Source: Brachionus manjavacas (taxonomy: Eukaryota; Rotifera; Eurotatoria; Ploima; Brachionidae). From it: a DNA stretch of 64,000 nucleotides. A program made the position numbers and the translations under genes. The notes beneath the pieces were generated by a model. That model was not told where the DNA came from. It made no database searches and saw only the letters and a program-made list of their open reading frames with translations. The stretch spans positions 62,001-126,000 of the forward strand of contig JAHQIY010000002.1 in NCBI GenBank assembly GCA_019054805.1, written 5' to 3'. Below, piece by piece: positions 13,101-26,000 of this stretch. Every line of letters begins with the position of its first letter. Position 1 is the first letter of the stretch.

Positions 13101-14030
13101 ATTAAACGCAATATTTTTGACTTACCCTAATACATTCATAATTGAAAATAATTTTTTAAAATGAAAATTTTTTTTCTAAGATAAATATGGTTTGAAAAAA
13201 GTTTTGAAAAAAAATTAATTATTAGTAATATTTACAAGTCTAAAATAAAAATGCCTTATTAAGAGATGAGATAAAAAAAATTACCCTTTATCTGAATAAT
13301 CATTGGGCTCAAGCATTTTTGCCAGGGATTTAGAATTTTTTTCGTATTTATTTTTGAATGTAAAGATCGACGGCCTCGACGCATGTCCACGACAAGAGCA
13401 GTCGTTCCCATGCCATATTTACAATTACATTTATACAAGTAAACTTAATAAAGCATTTAATTGAATTTTTTTCTGATTTTTATTTTAAAAAAAGGCAAAA
13501 GTGGAAAGCGAGATGCCAATTGAGATAATCAGCAAGCTGAACTTGGTTGACTTGGCTGGAAGGTATTTAAATTTAACCATTTATGATAAAGACTAACATT
13601 ATAACCTAGTGAACGTGCATCCAACGACTTGGTCTATAACAAAAAGCAACTCAAAGAGGGCTCCAACATAAACAAGTCACTAGTAAGCTTAGGTAATGTG
13701 ATTTCGATTTTGGCCGAAAGTAACCGAAAATCGAGCAACTTTTTATCCCATTCGGATTTGAGCCTAAACAAGGAGGGTCAAGCTGAATCAAAGTCAAGTT
13801 TTGTGCCTTATCGGGATTCTCTGCTCACCTATTTGTTGAAAGACAGCCTTGGTGGCAACGCTAAAACTCACATGGTTGCTAGTAAGTGCTTTTAAGTGCC
13901 TGGATTAAGCATTTAATCTTTGTTTATTTTAGATATCAGCCCAGCAAGCTGTTGTTATCATGAAACATTAAACACGTTGCTATTTGCACAACGAGCTAAA
14001 AAAATTGTTAATAAACTTAAAATAAATGAG
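10195..14030 (+). other. Kinesin motor domain exons (residues 1-397)
   Basis: Nine exons encode a complete kinesin motor. The P-loop GQTGTGKT (residues 107-114, 10613-10636) binds ATP. Switch I is SSRSHAIF (from residue 238, in exon 13366-13438). Switch II DLAGSE (270-275) is split by the intron after 13562. [51 protein letters not shown] and [12 protein letters not shown] follow the kinesin-3 order. A Ser/Asn-rich insertion ([19 protein letters not shown]) sits before FVPYRDS, where STARD9 also has an expanded loop. All nucleotide-binding residues look intact, so an active ATPase is expected. The 2.3-kb intron after 11064 carries an interspersed element. Confidence 0.95.
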
Positions 14031-17000
14031 GTAATTTCTAATTTTATTTCAATTTAAATGTCATGACGGATTTTGATTCAAAATTTATCAGAATATATTG
14101 AACAATATTTCGTTGTCACTAGGTAATTTAAAAAAAAATGGCTTATTCAATTACTAAAAAAGAATTAATGCTAAATGAAATTAATTCCGAAATTTTTTTG
14201 TGTGTAGCCTTTTCATTTTTTCTTTTAAAACCAAATATTTGAGGAACTTCAAAAGTCAACAAACAAAGCAAATTTGCTCTAGTTTAGATTCAAACAAAGA
14301 TCGTGACATTTTTTCAAATTAAATCAGATTTTTTAAAGAATCTCAAAAATATTTTGTTCCTTGAATATTTTAAGATGAATTAGACTGCTCTTTTTTTAAA
14401 AAAAATGAAAATTCAATTTTAAAGAATAAGTTTTCTTTCAGTAATTTTTTAACAAATTTCGACATAAAATTCAATCTTAATTTTTTTTACTATTGATTGA
14501 TGATTAATTTTTTATTTCTTTTTGACTCGAATTATTAAAAAAAATTTCGAAATCTTGCCTTATCTTAAGAGGCATATTATTGAACAATTATTTAATTTTT
14601 AATACATTTTGAGTTACTTCCTTTGTTTGGTAATCTTAAAATTATAAAAAATTAATGTTTTTTTATCCAGGAATATTTTGCAAAGATTTTAATGTGAGTA
14701 CACTCAAATTTTTGTCAATTTTAAAATTTAATAATGATCAAAATAAAACACACTTTATTAATAATACAAAATAAAAAAAATTTATTAAAATCAATAAATC
14801 ACTTTTATTTATAATTAATTCTTTTAATTGATTCGTATAAAATGTTATAATTTCTGAAGACTCTAATAGTTAAAAAAAATGATAAAGCCGATGCTTTAAA
14901 CGCAAAACTGTTATATTTTTAAAGATTAGGAATTGAATGGTAAATTACTTTTATTAATCATTAATTTCAAAAGAAAATGAAATAATTTATTATTTTCAAT
15001 TTGAATTTTAAAAGCTTGTGTTAGAGGCACGTTAAAATCATTCAAATTTTTTATTTTTAATTAAGTATTATACTGAATTCGTTTTCTAACATTGTTCTGT
15101 TAGAGGCGATTTTACCAAAATTTCAAGTTTTCTTCACAAAAAAGATTTAAACTCTCTAATAGAAGATTTTGTTAATTTCAGTAAAAAAATATGAAAAAAT
15201 TGAAAAATTGTCATAAAAATGCAACATAATTCAAAAATTTCTTCTTATTAATTGTTAAAGCCTGCTAATAAAGTGCAAAATCTAAAATAAATAGGCTTAA
15301 AAAAATTTAAATCAAATTTCCGGTTTAATTTTAAAAATTTATTAATTCTTTTAAGTTTTTAGAATTTTAGAATTTTCTTGTTCTTTTAGTACTAGATTTA
15401 TTTGTGACTTTTTTCGATCACCATAACCTACTAGTTGTCTCTTAAATTAAAATTTATTTGACCACTCTACTGGCTCCAATCGAATAATGTTCTATTCGAG
15501 CTTAATTACAAATGATTAAGTCATTTACAAGTTAAATTCCGACTTAGAATTAAAGATTATTTCAAAATCTTTAAAGAAAGCTAAAAATTTATAGACCATT
15601 TATTTGTAAGTTTAAGGCTCTTTGAAAAAGTTTAATAGCTTCATTAAATAATAAATAAAATCTAATTCACCATTTTTAAAAGAATTGGGATTATTTGAAA
15701 AGATTTTCTTATCTATTGAATTTAATAATCGTTTAATAATGAATAATTATGCATCAATTATTTGTTAAGTTTTATGATAAAAAATTTTTAAAAAGCTCAA
15801 ATTTCAGAAAGCAGTTGGTAACAAGGTGAAGAAATTTATTACTATTTTTTTGAAAAGTTTTAAATTTTCAATAAAATAAATTTCGATTTAATGTAGAAAT
15901 TTTCAAAAGAATTTTGATTTTTTAAATAAGCCTAATTTAAATTTGAATTAACAAAAAAATCTTTTAATTATTTAATATTTATAAACGAAACTTTAAATTT
16001 GAAAATGAATTATAAAATTTGTACACTCTTCTTAGACCTCTTTATTTGTTTCAGGATGTGATCGAATATTTCTTAGTCCAAAACCTAAATAGTCATTTTT
16101 TTCCTGGCCGAAACTGGTACCTGTAATTTTACCGAATCCTATGTTTAAACATTGCTTTTGAAAATAATGTGAAGAAGTATAAATTTCAGCGAGGCATACA
16201 AATGGGATTTAAAAAATGATTGAATTATTTTTACGTTAAAACCAAAAATAATCAAGTCCTGAAAATTGAAAAAAAAATTAAACAAATAAAATATTTACAT
16301 TAAAACAAATTTAATTTTTTTAGATAGATTGGCCCTAACTATGTTTGAAAGTGAAAAAATGCCGATTTAATAATAAGATAAGGATATTTAATTTGTAATC
16401 TCTAAATCCAAATCTCCAACTTTCGCTAAAAATTCGGGGAAAAAACAAAAATTTTTAGTTTTTCTTTCATTTAGCTTTCATCTAAAAATTAGTCATTAAG
16501 CCATTTTTGAGAACCTTAGATTTAGTCCCTGAATATTTTAAAATAAATAAGTTTTTAACTTATTTTTTTATCTTTACCGAGCTAAAGCTCCTTTAGGCAC
16601 AAAAAAAAATCAAAAAAGAAAAACAAAATTAATTAAAAGTAATTATTTAAAAGTATGGTATATTAATAATAAAATAAGTTAAAATATAAAAGAGGAATTG
16701 AAACAAATAAATAATGAAAGTTAAATAACATGTGAAAGTCAAAATTTGAGAAGTTTTCACCAAATAAAAAAAAGACAATTATTAATTAGTTTTAAAGGAA
16801 AATAGAAATTTTGTTTTTTTTGTCTAATAGCTGCATCAATTTTCAAAATTTTGCTATGTTTTTATTTTATTAAATATTAATAAATAAAATTAAACCTAAC
16901 ACCGGTATTTTTGTCTTTTTTATTCATAAAAATAACAAAGTTAATAATTGTATGCCTTTTTTGAATAAAATTCTGAATAAGGAAAAATAAAATTTTTAAA

Positions 17001-20000
17001 TCAATTGTCCATAACTTCCATTAAGAAAGAAGGAAAAAATTATAATTCTCCCATCTTTCACAAAGGTAAAATGTTTTTGTTTGAGAAAAGAAAAAATAAA
17101 TTAATAAAATTTAATACAAATGGAATTTAAAAAATTGATTGAATTTTTTTCTAAAATTAAAACCAAAATTAGTCATGACAATGAACATAGTGTGAATTTT
17201 TATAATAAATTTCTTTTAGGATCCGAAGACAGCGCTTATAAAAGAGCTCAAAGAAGAAATATATCGCCTAAAAGAGCTTCTATCGAAATCAAGCAGTCTT
17301 TGTTCGATGTCACTTTTGAACTACGTAAGTGTTAAATTTTAAACATTTCGAGCACTATAGCACCATTCAAAAAAAATTCAATTAAATTAAAAAAAAAACA
17401 AAATTTATTAAAATATAAACATTTTTGTCTCCAAAATTATACAACTCAAGTGTTTATTAAATGAAGTTAGAAAATTTTTTTTAACAATATAATAAAATTC
17501 TATCCAAGCGCATTTTGGAAAAGCTGTTTAACAAATTTTCGGCTTAATTAATAAAAAAAAATTAAAATTAATTTCATCTATTTTGAGTAAAAAGAAAAAA
17601 GAGAATAAAAACTTTTTATTTTTTAAAATATTTTGTGTCGGGCAATAGGCACCTGTTGAGAGTGGCATGGGAGAGCAAGCTGGGCGTGTTGCTAGTGCGG
17701 CTTGTGTTGCTGGTACGATTGGCGGTGATTTGTTCGAGTTCAGCGCGGTGCTTCAGCAGAACGTTTTGAGCAATTAGAGTCGGATTTCGTTTGGCCCACG
17801 GGTCCGACATGCCCGACTTTTCCCTATTGAAAAAAGCCGAGCTTTCTGTCGTCTTTGTGTGACTGAAACTCGAGTTGGAGCTGTAGTCGCTGCGGGTGGT
17901 ACGGCCAGAGACGGGTCCACGGCCGAACCGGCTGGTTTTTACGTTTTTCTGGTACTTGGATGTGTAGATTAAATTTTCGTCTATGACGTCATCGTCATTT
18001 TTTACATTGATGTCGACGTCGTCGTCGTTTTTGAGCCAGTCGTTGAGCAATTCGCGACTAGTGGCTTCAATGTGACTATTTTTGAAGCGGTCCGTGTGGT
18101 CCGTGTTATCCGTGTGCTCCTGGAGAACGGGCTGAAGTTTGGAGGAAGAGGTGGACGAAGACGAGGAAGAGTTTGTGGTGGTGGTGGTGTTTATAGACCC
18201 GTTGGTCTGGTCCAGGCTCTCGTTTTCCTTGTCCGGGTGCAGATGCACGACTTTGAGGCCGGTAGTGTGGTTGGTCGAGTAGTTGGTGGTAACGGCAGTG
18301 GGCCGAAAGGTGGTGTAAGTGTTAAAATTGGACGTTTTGTTGGGCAAGTTGTTGAGAAGAACCTGGGGACCGACAGTGAGTCTGGCATTAAGGGCTCGCT
18401 TCGACAATAACTTTGTCTTCGACTTTTTGCGCCCCTCCTGGTTCGCAGAGTCCGAATCGGGCTCGCTGGCACTGTCCTCCTCGCCGATCAAAAGGCCCTC
18501 GAGGTCCTCTAACTCTTCGTCCTCCTCGGCCGCCTCCTCTTCCTCGGCCGGCTTGCTTATTTGCTGCACGGCCTCTTGTCTGTACTTGTCGAGGTTGTGC
18601 CTGGCCGACTTGGGCCTCAAGCGGCCCACATACGCAGACTTGCTGCCCTGGTAGTTGCTCTCCGTCATGTAGCTCTGAGCCTTGTTGAATCTAGATGCGT
18701 GTGCCGAGGCTTTTTTGTAGCGTTCCAAATTGTATTTGGCCGACTTTGGGCGCTCCATTCTCGCGTACAAATTCTCGGTTGAGTCCGTCTCGCTTTGGTT
18801 GCTTATAACCTCAACTAACATCGGATTTAGAAATCTAAAAATGATTAGAAAATATTGAGTAACTTGGCTACACGGTTTGTTTTGGTCACTAGAATTGTGA
18901 CCAGTTGTCAAGTCTCGGTTGTCATGGTAACCAAATATTTGGTCAACCAGCGGCTAATTACCAAATTTAACGTCGGGATTAACGATGCAGACAGATGGAG
19001 AGAAAGAGAGATAGAGAGAATTAGCAAAGAAAAGAGAGAAAAATTGTGCTGCACGTTCTGCGGGCTTCCATCAACTTGCTTGATTTGTGTTTAGGAACAA
19101 CAGCAGTTTGTTTAAGTCGCAAAAAAAGTTAATTATAATTTTTCGAATCAAACATAACAACTATTGAAAAATGGTATTTGACAACATAGAAATAGCTTTA
19201 GAATGTATACCTTTAAGTAAAGGTAAGATAGAAATCGCAGGATGGCTAAATTGACAAATATTTGATCACATAATCTCTCTCGAGGAAATATCACAATTCT
19301 CCAAAATTAATATTTGATTTTTATTAAATTTCTAGCTAGGGCTGATGCGTGCCTATTATTACAGACTATCCTTGCTAATTAGTTCCTTTATTTTGGCATC
19401 ACGTTCGCAATTAACGTCACACATTTTGCTCAAAAGATACTCTATTGGCATCGAATTTAATAAATGATAGCTTTCTGATTTGAATGAATTTTCTCTTTTT
19501 GCCGTGGTAACAAATTATGACTATTTAGTTGATAAATTCTCATAATTTTACCGATAAAATCAATTTTTTTTAAAAACCCCTAATTTTCATTTACACTGAC
19601 GAAAAAGATAAAAAAAAATTGTTCAAGCTCTAGTCTGAATCTAGTTTTCATTAATTTTCAGTGAATCGAGGAAGATTTAAATAACAAAAAAATTAAATCC
19701 TTAAACCTTGGCTTTCTTTGACGGTGAGGAAAAGATAAAAAAAATTTGAATAGAACTCCGAAATAATTCATAGAATAAAAAAAGGAACATAAAAAAATTC
19801 TCAATTTAAGGAAGTCAAAAATATCTTTTTTCTTGTTTTTAGCGGAAATAAAACAATATAAATAAAGATTTTTTTTCAATTTTGTGGCCCTAACTTATGA
19901 AGAAAAAAAAAAAATATCCTATATCGTATACATTTAAATTAAAATTCAGGGTTTAAAAAGAAAGAAGCATTTTTTTGTGAGACAAAATTTGGCAAAGTGA

Positions 20001-23000
20001 AAAATTTAATTTTTATTAAATCGATTGACCCTAATAATGATTGAAAGCGAAAAAAAATAAGATCTTCTAACACAAATCGCCAACAAGTTCGCTAAAAATT
20101 TGGAAAAAAATTAAAATTTTAAAATTTCTTAACTTTCATTGATAGTGTCAAGCAAGATAAAAATATTTGAAATAATATCTAACCTCTTTGGTTTTTACTT
20201 TATTGATAGATAAAGTTTTTGGATAAAATTGTGAATACCAAAAAATTAATCTTATCGGCTGGCCCTCGTTTTCTCTAAAATCTTGAAGGCATTTTTTTTT
20301 AAAATTTCTAAAATCTAGCATCGAAAAGAAATCTTGTATTCACAAAAATTATGAATATCGAGGGAATTAAAATAGGAATAGAATTTAGAATTCCTTTATT
20401 CCAACTTGACAGTCTAGAGGAAGTTAAAAAAAATCCTATTCTCATATTTAAAAAGTATTCTGAACAAAGAGGGACTAAAAAATTTGTCTATGTTTTAAAA
20501 AAATTCTTATTTTAAAATTGTGAAATTAGAGCTTTTAAAATATGTCTATGGATATAGACAAATAATGAAAAATATTTATGAATTCGTTTTGTACAAAAAT
20601 ATTTGTTTTTTAATTTTTATTTTTTGATGACGATAATTATTACTCAAGAGGCAGACTTTGACTACAAAATTTGAATGCTGTCGTTCTAGAGTATTGTTGA
20701 CAAGTTGAGAATGCGAACTCTTATCGGGACAATTTGATCATTAAGTATTAAGATTAAATGAAATAAACACGAAAGAAGCTAACTTGTAGTTTTTTTGTGA
20801 TTAAATTAATTCGGCTTGATTAAAATTCCTAAAAAATTAAAATACTAATTCCCCGAATGAAATAAAGACCCATTTTAAATCACGAGAAAATTTTGAAACC
20901 AAGCTAGATAAGATAACTATTTTAAATCAGTCTTTTTATATTACCACAAAATCAACCAAAAAGACACATCAAATTCAAATTTAAAACAAAATGTTATTTT
21001 CGTTGGCTTTGTGGCCCCGCAGTTTTTCGGCTCAAAAGCTTACTCGTTTAAAAAAATAAATAGCTTTTAATATTCAGAAAAAAACTTATTACATAATTGA
21101 AAAATTAATAAACGAAAACGGTCCATGAAACTAAATGGATCTTAGGAAAGTTAGCTGAAATATGTTTGGCAAACAATGGAATATTAAAAAAAGAAGTCTT
21201 AAAAGTTGTCAAATCTAAGAAACAAACACCGTTTCAGTTTTAATAATTAATGTAATAAGATTGCTCGAAATTTTAATTTTTCATTTTTCCAAGTCTTAAT
21301 TCGGATTCATTATTGGCACCATTCACGTTTAGTTTGTTTTATTTTAACTCCACTCTGTCAATAAAAAAAAAACTCGGATTATTATTATTTTCTCTTTTAA
21401 GTTACTTGTCGTCTTAAATAAATAAATCTACAGTGAAAAAAAACACTTAAGACGACAACGTCAAATAAAGTTACATATTTAAAATGTAAAAAAAATTTAA
21501 ATTTTTCTAAAAAAAGCTTGACATTTTTCGTTATACGGTTGCTAGCCGAAATTACCCTCGAGGGTTAACTGGCACCACGCTCTAATCTTAGACCTTAGCC
21601 CCTTGGAACTTTATTTTCAAAATTTCTATTGCATCTTGGTCACAAATATGCAAAAAATTGCCATCTACTTATACGTACCTGATCGAAGCCTCTAATAAAC
21701 TTGATTTTATCAAGCTATTTTTTTAATTTAGCTAATCTTGACAAGTTTATTGGCACTGTATTTTTATATTGCTAGGCGTTTTAGGCAAAAAAAATAATCA
21801 ATCATTTGATTTTAAACTCTGGTGCTAACAGTGTTGATAATGAGCTTCTAGAATTAACATTGGTTTTAAAAAAAGGACTCGATGAGTGTTGTGAACAATA
21901 ACGCAATCAGTGGTTCTCAATTGGAGCTGATACTGGAAAGAAACGAGACCAAGGCCCAAGAGTTGACTCTGTCATGGATAGATAAATGGAACCAAACCAA
22001 AGATCTCAGCTCTTCTCTAACTAATGTATTTTTCATAAGGGACTAAATATTTATTCCGGCTTTTATTAGTAACAACAATTCAACTAAAATTAACATTATT
22101 CAGATAAACTTGATTTTTCATTATAAAAAATAAAATGCTAAAAATAAAGTATTTGAAATTTTGAATTATTTAGGATTCGAAATTAACTAAATTAATTCTT
22201 TAATTTGATTTTTATTGAATAAATTATTAATTATATTGACTAAAAATATAAGCCGGAATAGGAACAAAATTTTGTTCCCTTTTTGAAAAAAAAATTAAAA
22301 ATTAAAAAAAAAATTTTCAAGTCTTTCCTGAACAGCCCTTCAGTACGGAGTCAAAAATTTTCCTCAGGTCTCATTCTACAGTCCGATCTGCCATTTATAG
22401 TGCTAGTAAATGACGATCGCCTAACTGCTGGCATAATGATATTTTACATAAAAGAGGGCGACACCATTCTCGGTAAAGATGACAATTGCTCGGACATATG
22501 TAATCTGCTTTGAAAGAAAAAAAATCTAAAAATAATTTTAAAATTTCACTTTAAAAGCATTGAATGATAAAAATTTGTCAGACACTCACTGCATATTTTC
22601 AAACACCGAAAGCATAGTTACACTTGTCCCAGTCGATTCTTCGGTGTGCATTGTGAATGGAACTGATATAAAACTAAAAACCAAGCTCACTCAAGGCAAG
22701 AATTGTTGCTTTTAGTAAATTAATGCTAAAATTTTGTTGTAGGCGATGTAATACAAGTAGGAAAGTACACATTTAGATTTAATCATCCGGAAGAGCCGGG
22801 AAAGTTTAGACAAAGCGATAAAGTAAGCTGTTGTCAGTGTTTTTTTCAATGTGAAAAATTAGAATTGTTTATTTTTCAAAGGAAATGGACTTGAAAATAT
22901 TAAAGAGTCAATCGTTGCCAAGTTTGGCCCGATCAAATTTGTCAAACGAAGGATTGCTCATGGCCAAATGTTCTAAAACAAACAATGTAAGAGCTTGCCA

Positions 23001-26000
23001 AAGCTAATTATTTGCCAATGTTTTAAATTTAATTTGCTTCTAGTCGACTAAAATGGAAGAATTTAGATCAATTTCGCGATCGAATAGTTTCATGTCATCA
23101 AAATCAGACTATTCGATTTTAGAGCCTCGCTTTAAAATCAAGTATTATTTTATTTTTAAATAAGATATTTGTCAAACTATTTTCTTTAATTAATTTTATT
23201 TTAGTTCCATCAATGAAATAAGGTAAAAAGCTAGCCTAGTTTTAATCAAAGCTTGTTATAACTATTTTATTTGTGCTCTAGTGTTATTAGCTGTATTTTA
23301 GTCTAAATAGTGCCATGTTCAATGGGCTTTTAATCTATATCAATATTTTTTAATTGAGTAAATTTAATTTCAATTAAAAATTTAGAGTAATTTTCTAAAT
23401 TTTGAGCGCACCTTGCTCAAGCATTTACTAATAAGTGTTTTGACTAGTTTATGTTGCTTAGATCGAATTTCGATCTTGTATTAGAATTAGTATCGAAATT
23501 GCTCGCTACCCCAGTTAAACAATAGCCAATTTTATTCTAGTCTCGGTCACCATTTTTCGACAATATTCGATGACCACCTCTACAATTGTAGCTACACGAA
23601 TGTAGTTACAATAAAATTTTCAAATCTAAATGTTTGAGAAAATAACTTGTAAGATATTCCACTAGTGCTGCTATTCAAGTCATAGAAAAAAATAAAATTT
23701 TATGATAAATATCTTTTTCTGAATGTGTGCGTAATCTCGTTGTTTAGGAAGGCTTCGCGGCATTAGGCTAATGCTCATTTATTTGGAATCTATATGTTAA
23801 ATAAATGAGATTTAGTTTAAAGGGTTTCGAGACGCGATGTCGAGGCTTTTTTTAGTTTATGGTTCAAGTTTACAAACCGTATAAATGTTCATTTGAATAA
23901 AAAAACATAAATATTTAATAATTGATTAAGATAGAACTTAAAATTTAAATTTTAGAAAAAAGAATTTTAGAAAAAAACAACGCTTCGACAGGACTTCCTT
24001 ATCAAACCAACTTTTGCTTAATGGAATTTTTAATTTACAACTCTTTGATGAGATTAGAATAAAATCATTTATTTGTCGGTGTATCAAAATTTCTCGAATA
24101 ATGCAACTAAAATTATTTTACTAATAAATTTTTTCCTTTTCAAGATATTATTTTTTTTTCTAATTTTATTTTTTCTTAGTTAATATTTGGACACTAGAAA
24201 GTGCCAAAAAGTTAAGCGTTCAATGACCACCTCTACATTATAGCTACATGTGTGTAGTCCATCTCAAATAAGTTATTATATTTAGATCTTTATTTATGTA
24301 ATTTAAATCTGTTTTTCAAATTAAACAAAATTGAAAATTAATAAGGGTAAATAATAATTTTAATTTTAATTTTATTTAACTATTCAATAGTAATCCTAAA
24401 ATTAAAATTTAAAGTCTTTTGTTTTTGGCAAATAAAGAATCCAAAAAAAAACCCTCTGGACTGGGGTGAATAGATTTTTCCGAGGCTTAATTTTAATAAT
24501 TTTAAAAATTTTAATTAAAAAAATATTTAAAAAAATGGTCTAAACGCATTTCTAGTGTTAAACAATTATTTTGGTAATAATTTTCTTAAATGTGCCTTTT
24601 TTGCCAAGGAATGATTTGAAAATATTGTCAAAAATGAAGCTTCAAAGCAACTCTGTGTCCGACGATAGCTATGGCATTTTGAGCCAGCAATTCCAATTAG
24701 AACAAATTAAATGTAAGTAAATTTTGAAGAAAACAAAAAGTCTGACAGGAAAAAAAAAAAGTCATTTTAAAGTCAAAGTTAGATTTTAAATTAATAATTT
24801 ATTTTTAATTATTTTTCTTTATATATATTTTAGCCTCATTAGCAACAAAAAAAAATTAAATTTTGAAAAAACTAATAGAAGTTAAATTTTTTCGGATTGT
24901 AAAGTTAATAAATTTAAAATAAAAATTGATATTTAATCTTAAATAGTGCAAGTCAAAAATTCCTTTTTCAAAAATTTTGTAAAAATTAATGAAAATGACC
25001 GTCCCAAACGGAATTTTTGACGTTCTGAGCCGACGCAATCACGACCACATGTATGTTATAACTTGGACTTGTGACTTTTATACCACTCTGTCCAAAATGA
25101 AGCCTACTCAAAATGACATTAAATTAATTGTAGCCTATACTATGTAGACTATAATAAGTTCATGTCAAGTCAAATTTAAACAAAAAATATTGAGTCTTTA
25201 TTGGGACCAATTTTGTTGCCAAAATTTTGACAAAAATTTATTTTCATTTTAGGCAAAAATGACTACGACCAAAAGCTGAAAGATTGGAATGAAAAAATTA
25301 GCCACACAAAATCCGATGCTGGCCACTTCGATTACGAAAACTATTTCTACTCCACACTGCCGAACAACAAGTGCCTAGACTACATTGACAATTTTCAGAC
25401 AGGATCCCAAATCGGCCAGCAAAAGCACCGGCTGATTTTGGAGCTCAAGTTTTTCATGAATTTGAAGCAATTAAGGCTGACATTTGCCGAAGAAATGAGC
25501 CAGCAAAAATTAGCAGCGGACAAAGCAGAAGCAGTGAATAAACAAACATGCATCGAAATGCCAATACTTGGCAAGCACTCGGATCCCGTTGACTCGCCAG
25601 CTGTTGATGTAGAGGCGGAGCTGAACAGCTCGAACATAAGCTCGGCCTCGTGTCCCACTCTTTGCGCATCAAAGTGCCCCAATTGTTCTCACATGGCCCT
25701 CAAACGCTCCAGGTCGACAAACGATCTTTTGGCAGATAAGACCTCGGCTAACATAGCCATTGTGCTCGATATGAATCCAACACAAAACAACATGATACAT
25801 GCAAATATGGATCTTATACTTAACAAAAAAAAAGTCATTATTTACAACCGTGGCCGAGCTCGAAAGAAGTATTTTTTAGTTTAATAGAAAAAAAAAAGAA
25901 GAAAAAAAACTTGAATAGAGCCCAGTATTATTAACAATAGCCGTAAAGATTTCTTTTATTTTAAATAAACTTGAGATTTAAGAATGTCCTATATTTTAAT

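Larger units (their letters stand above)
14031..17219. other. Kinesin intron, no gene
   Basis: A 3.2-kb AT-rich intron between the last motor exon and the neck exon. I see no coding sequence. It holds one half of two diverged repeats: 16321-16480 resembles 20015-20150, and 16575-16593 is identical to 55956-55974. Confidence 0.7.

Noticed and set aside
17120..17335. 71-codon frame over the neck exon
   Set aside because: The frame dictated by the preceding exon phase gives the kinesin neck motif; this frame gives nothing and starts in intron.
18072..18688. Plus-strand frames of 90-112 codons
   Set aside because: Antisense shadows of the GC-rich nested gene 17616-18821.
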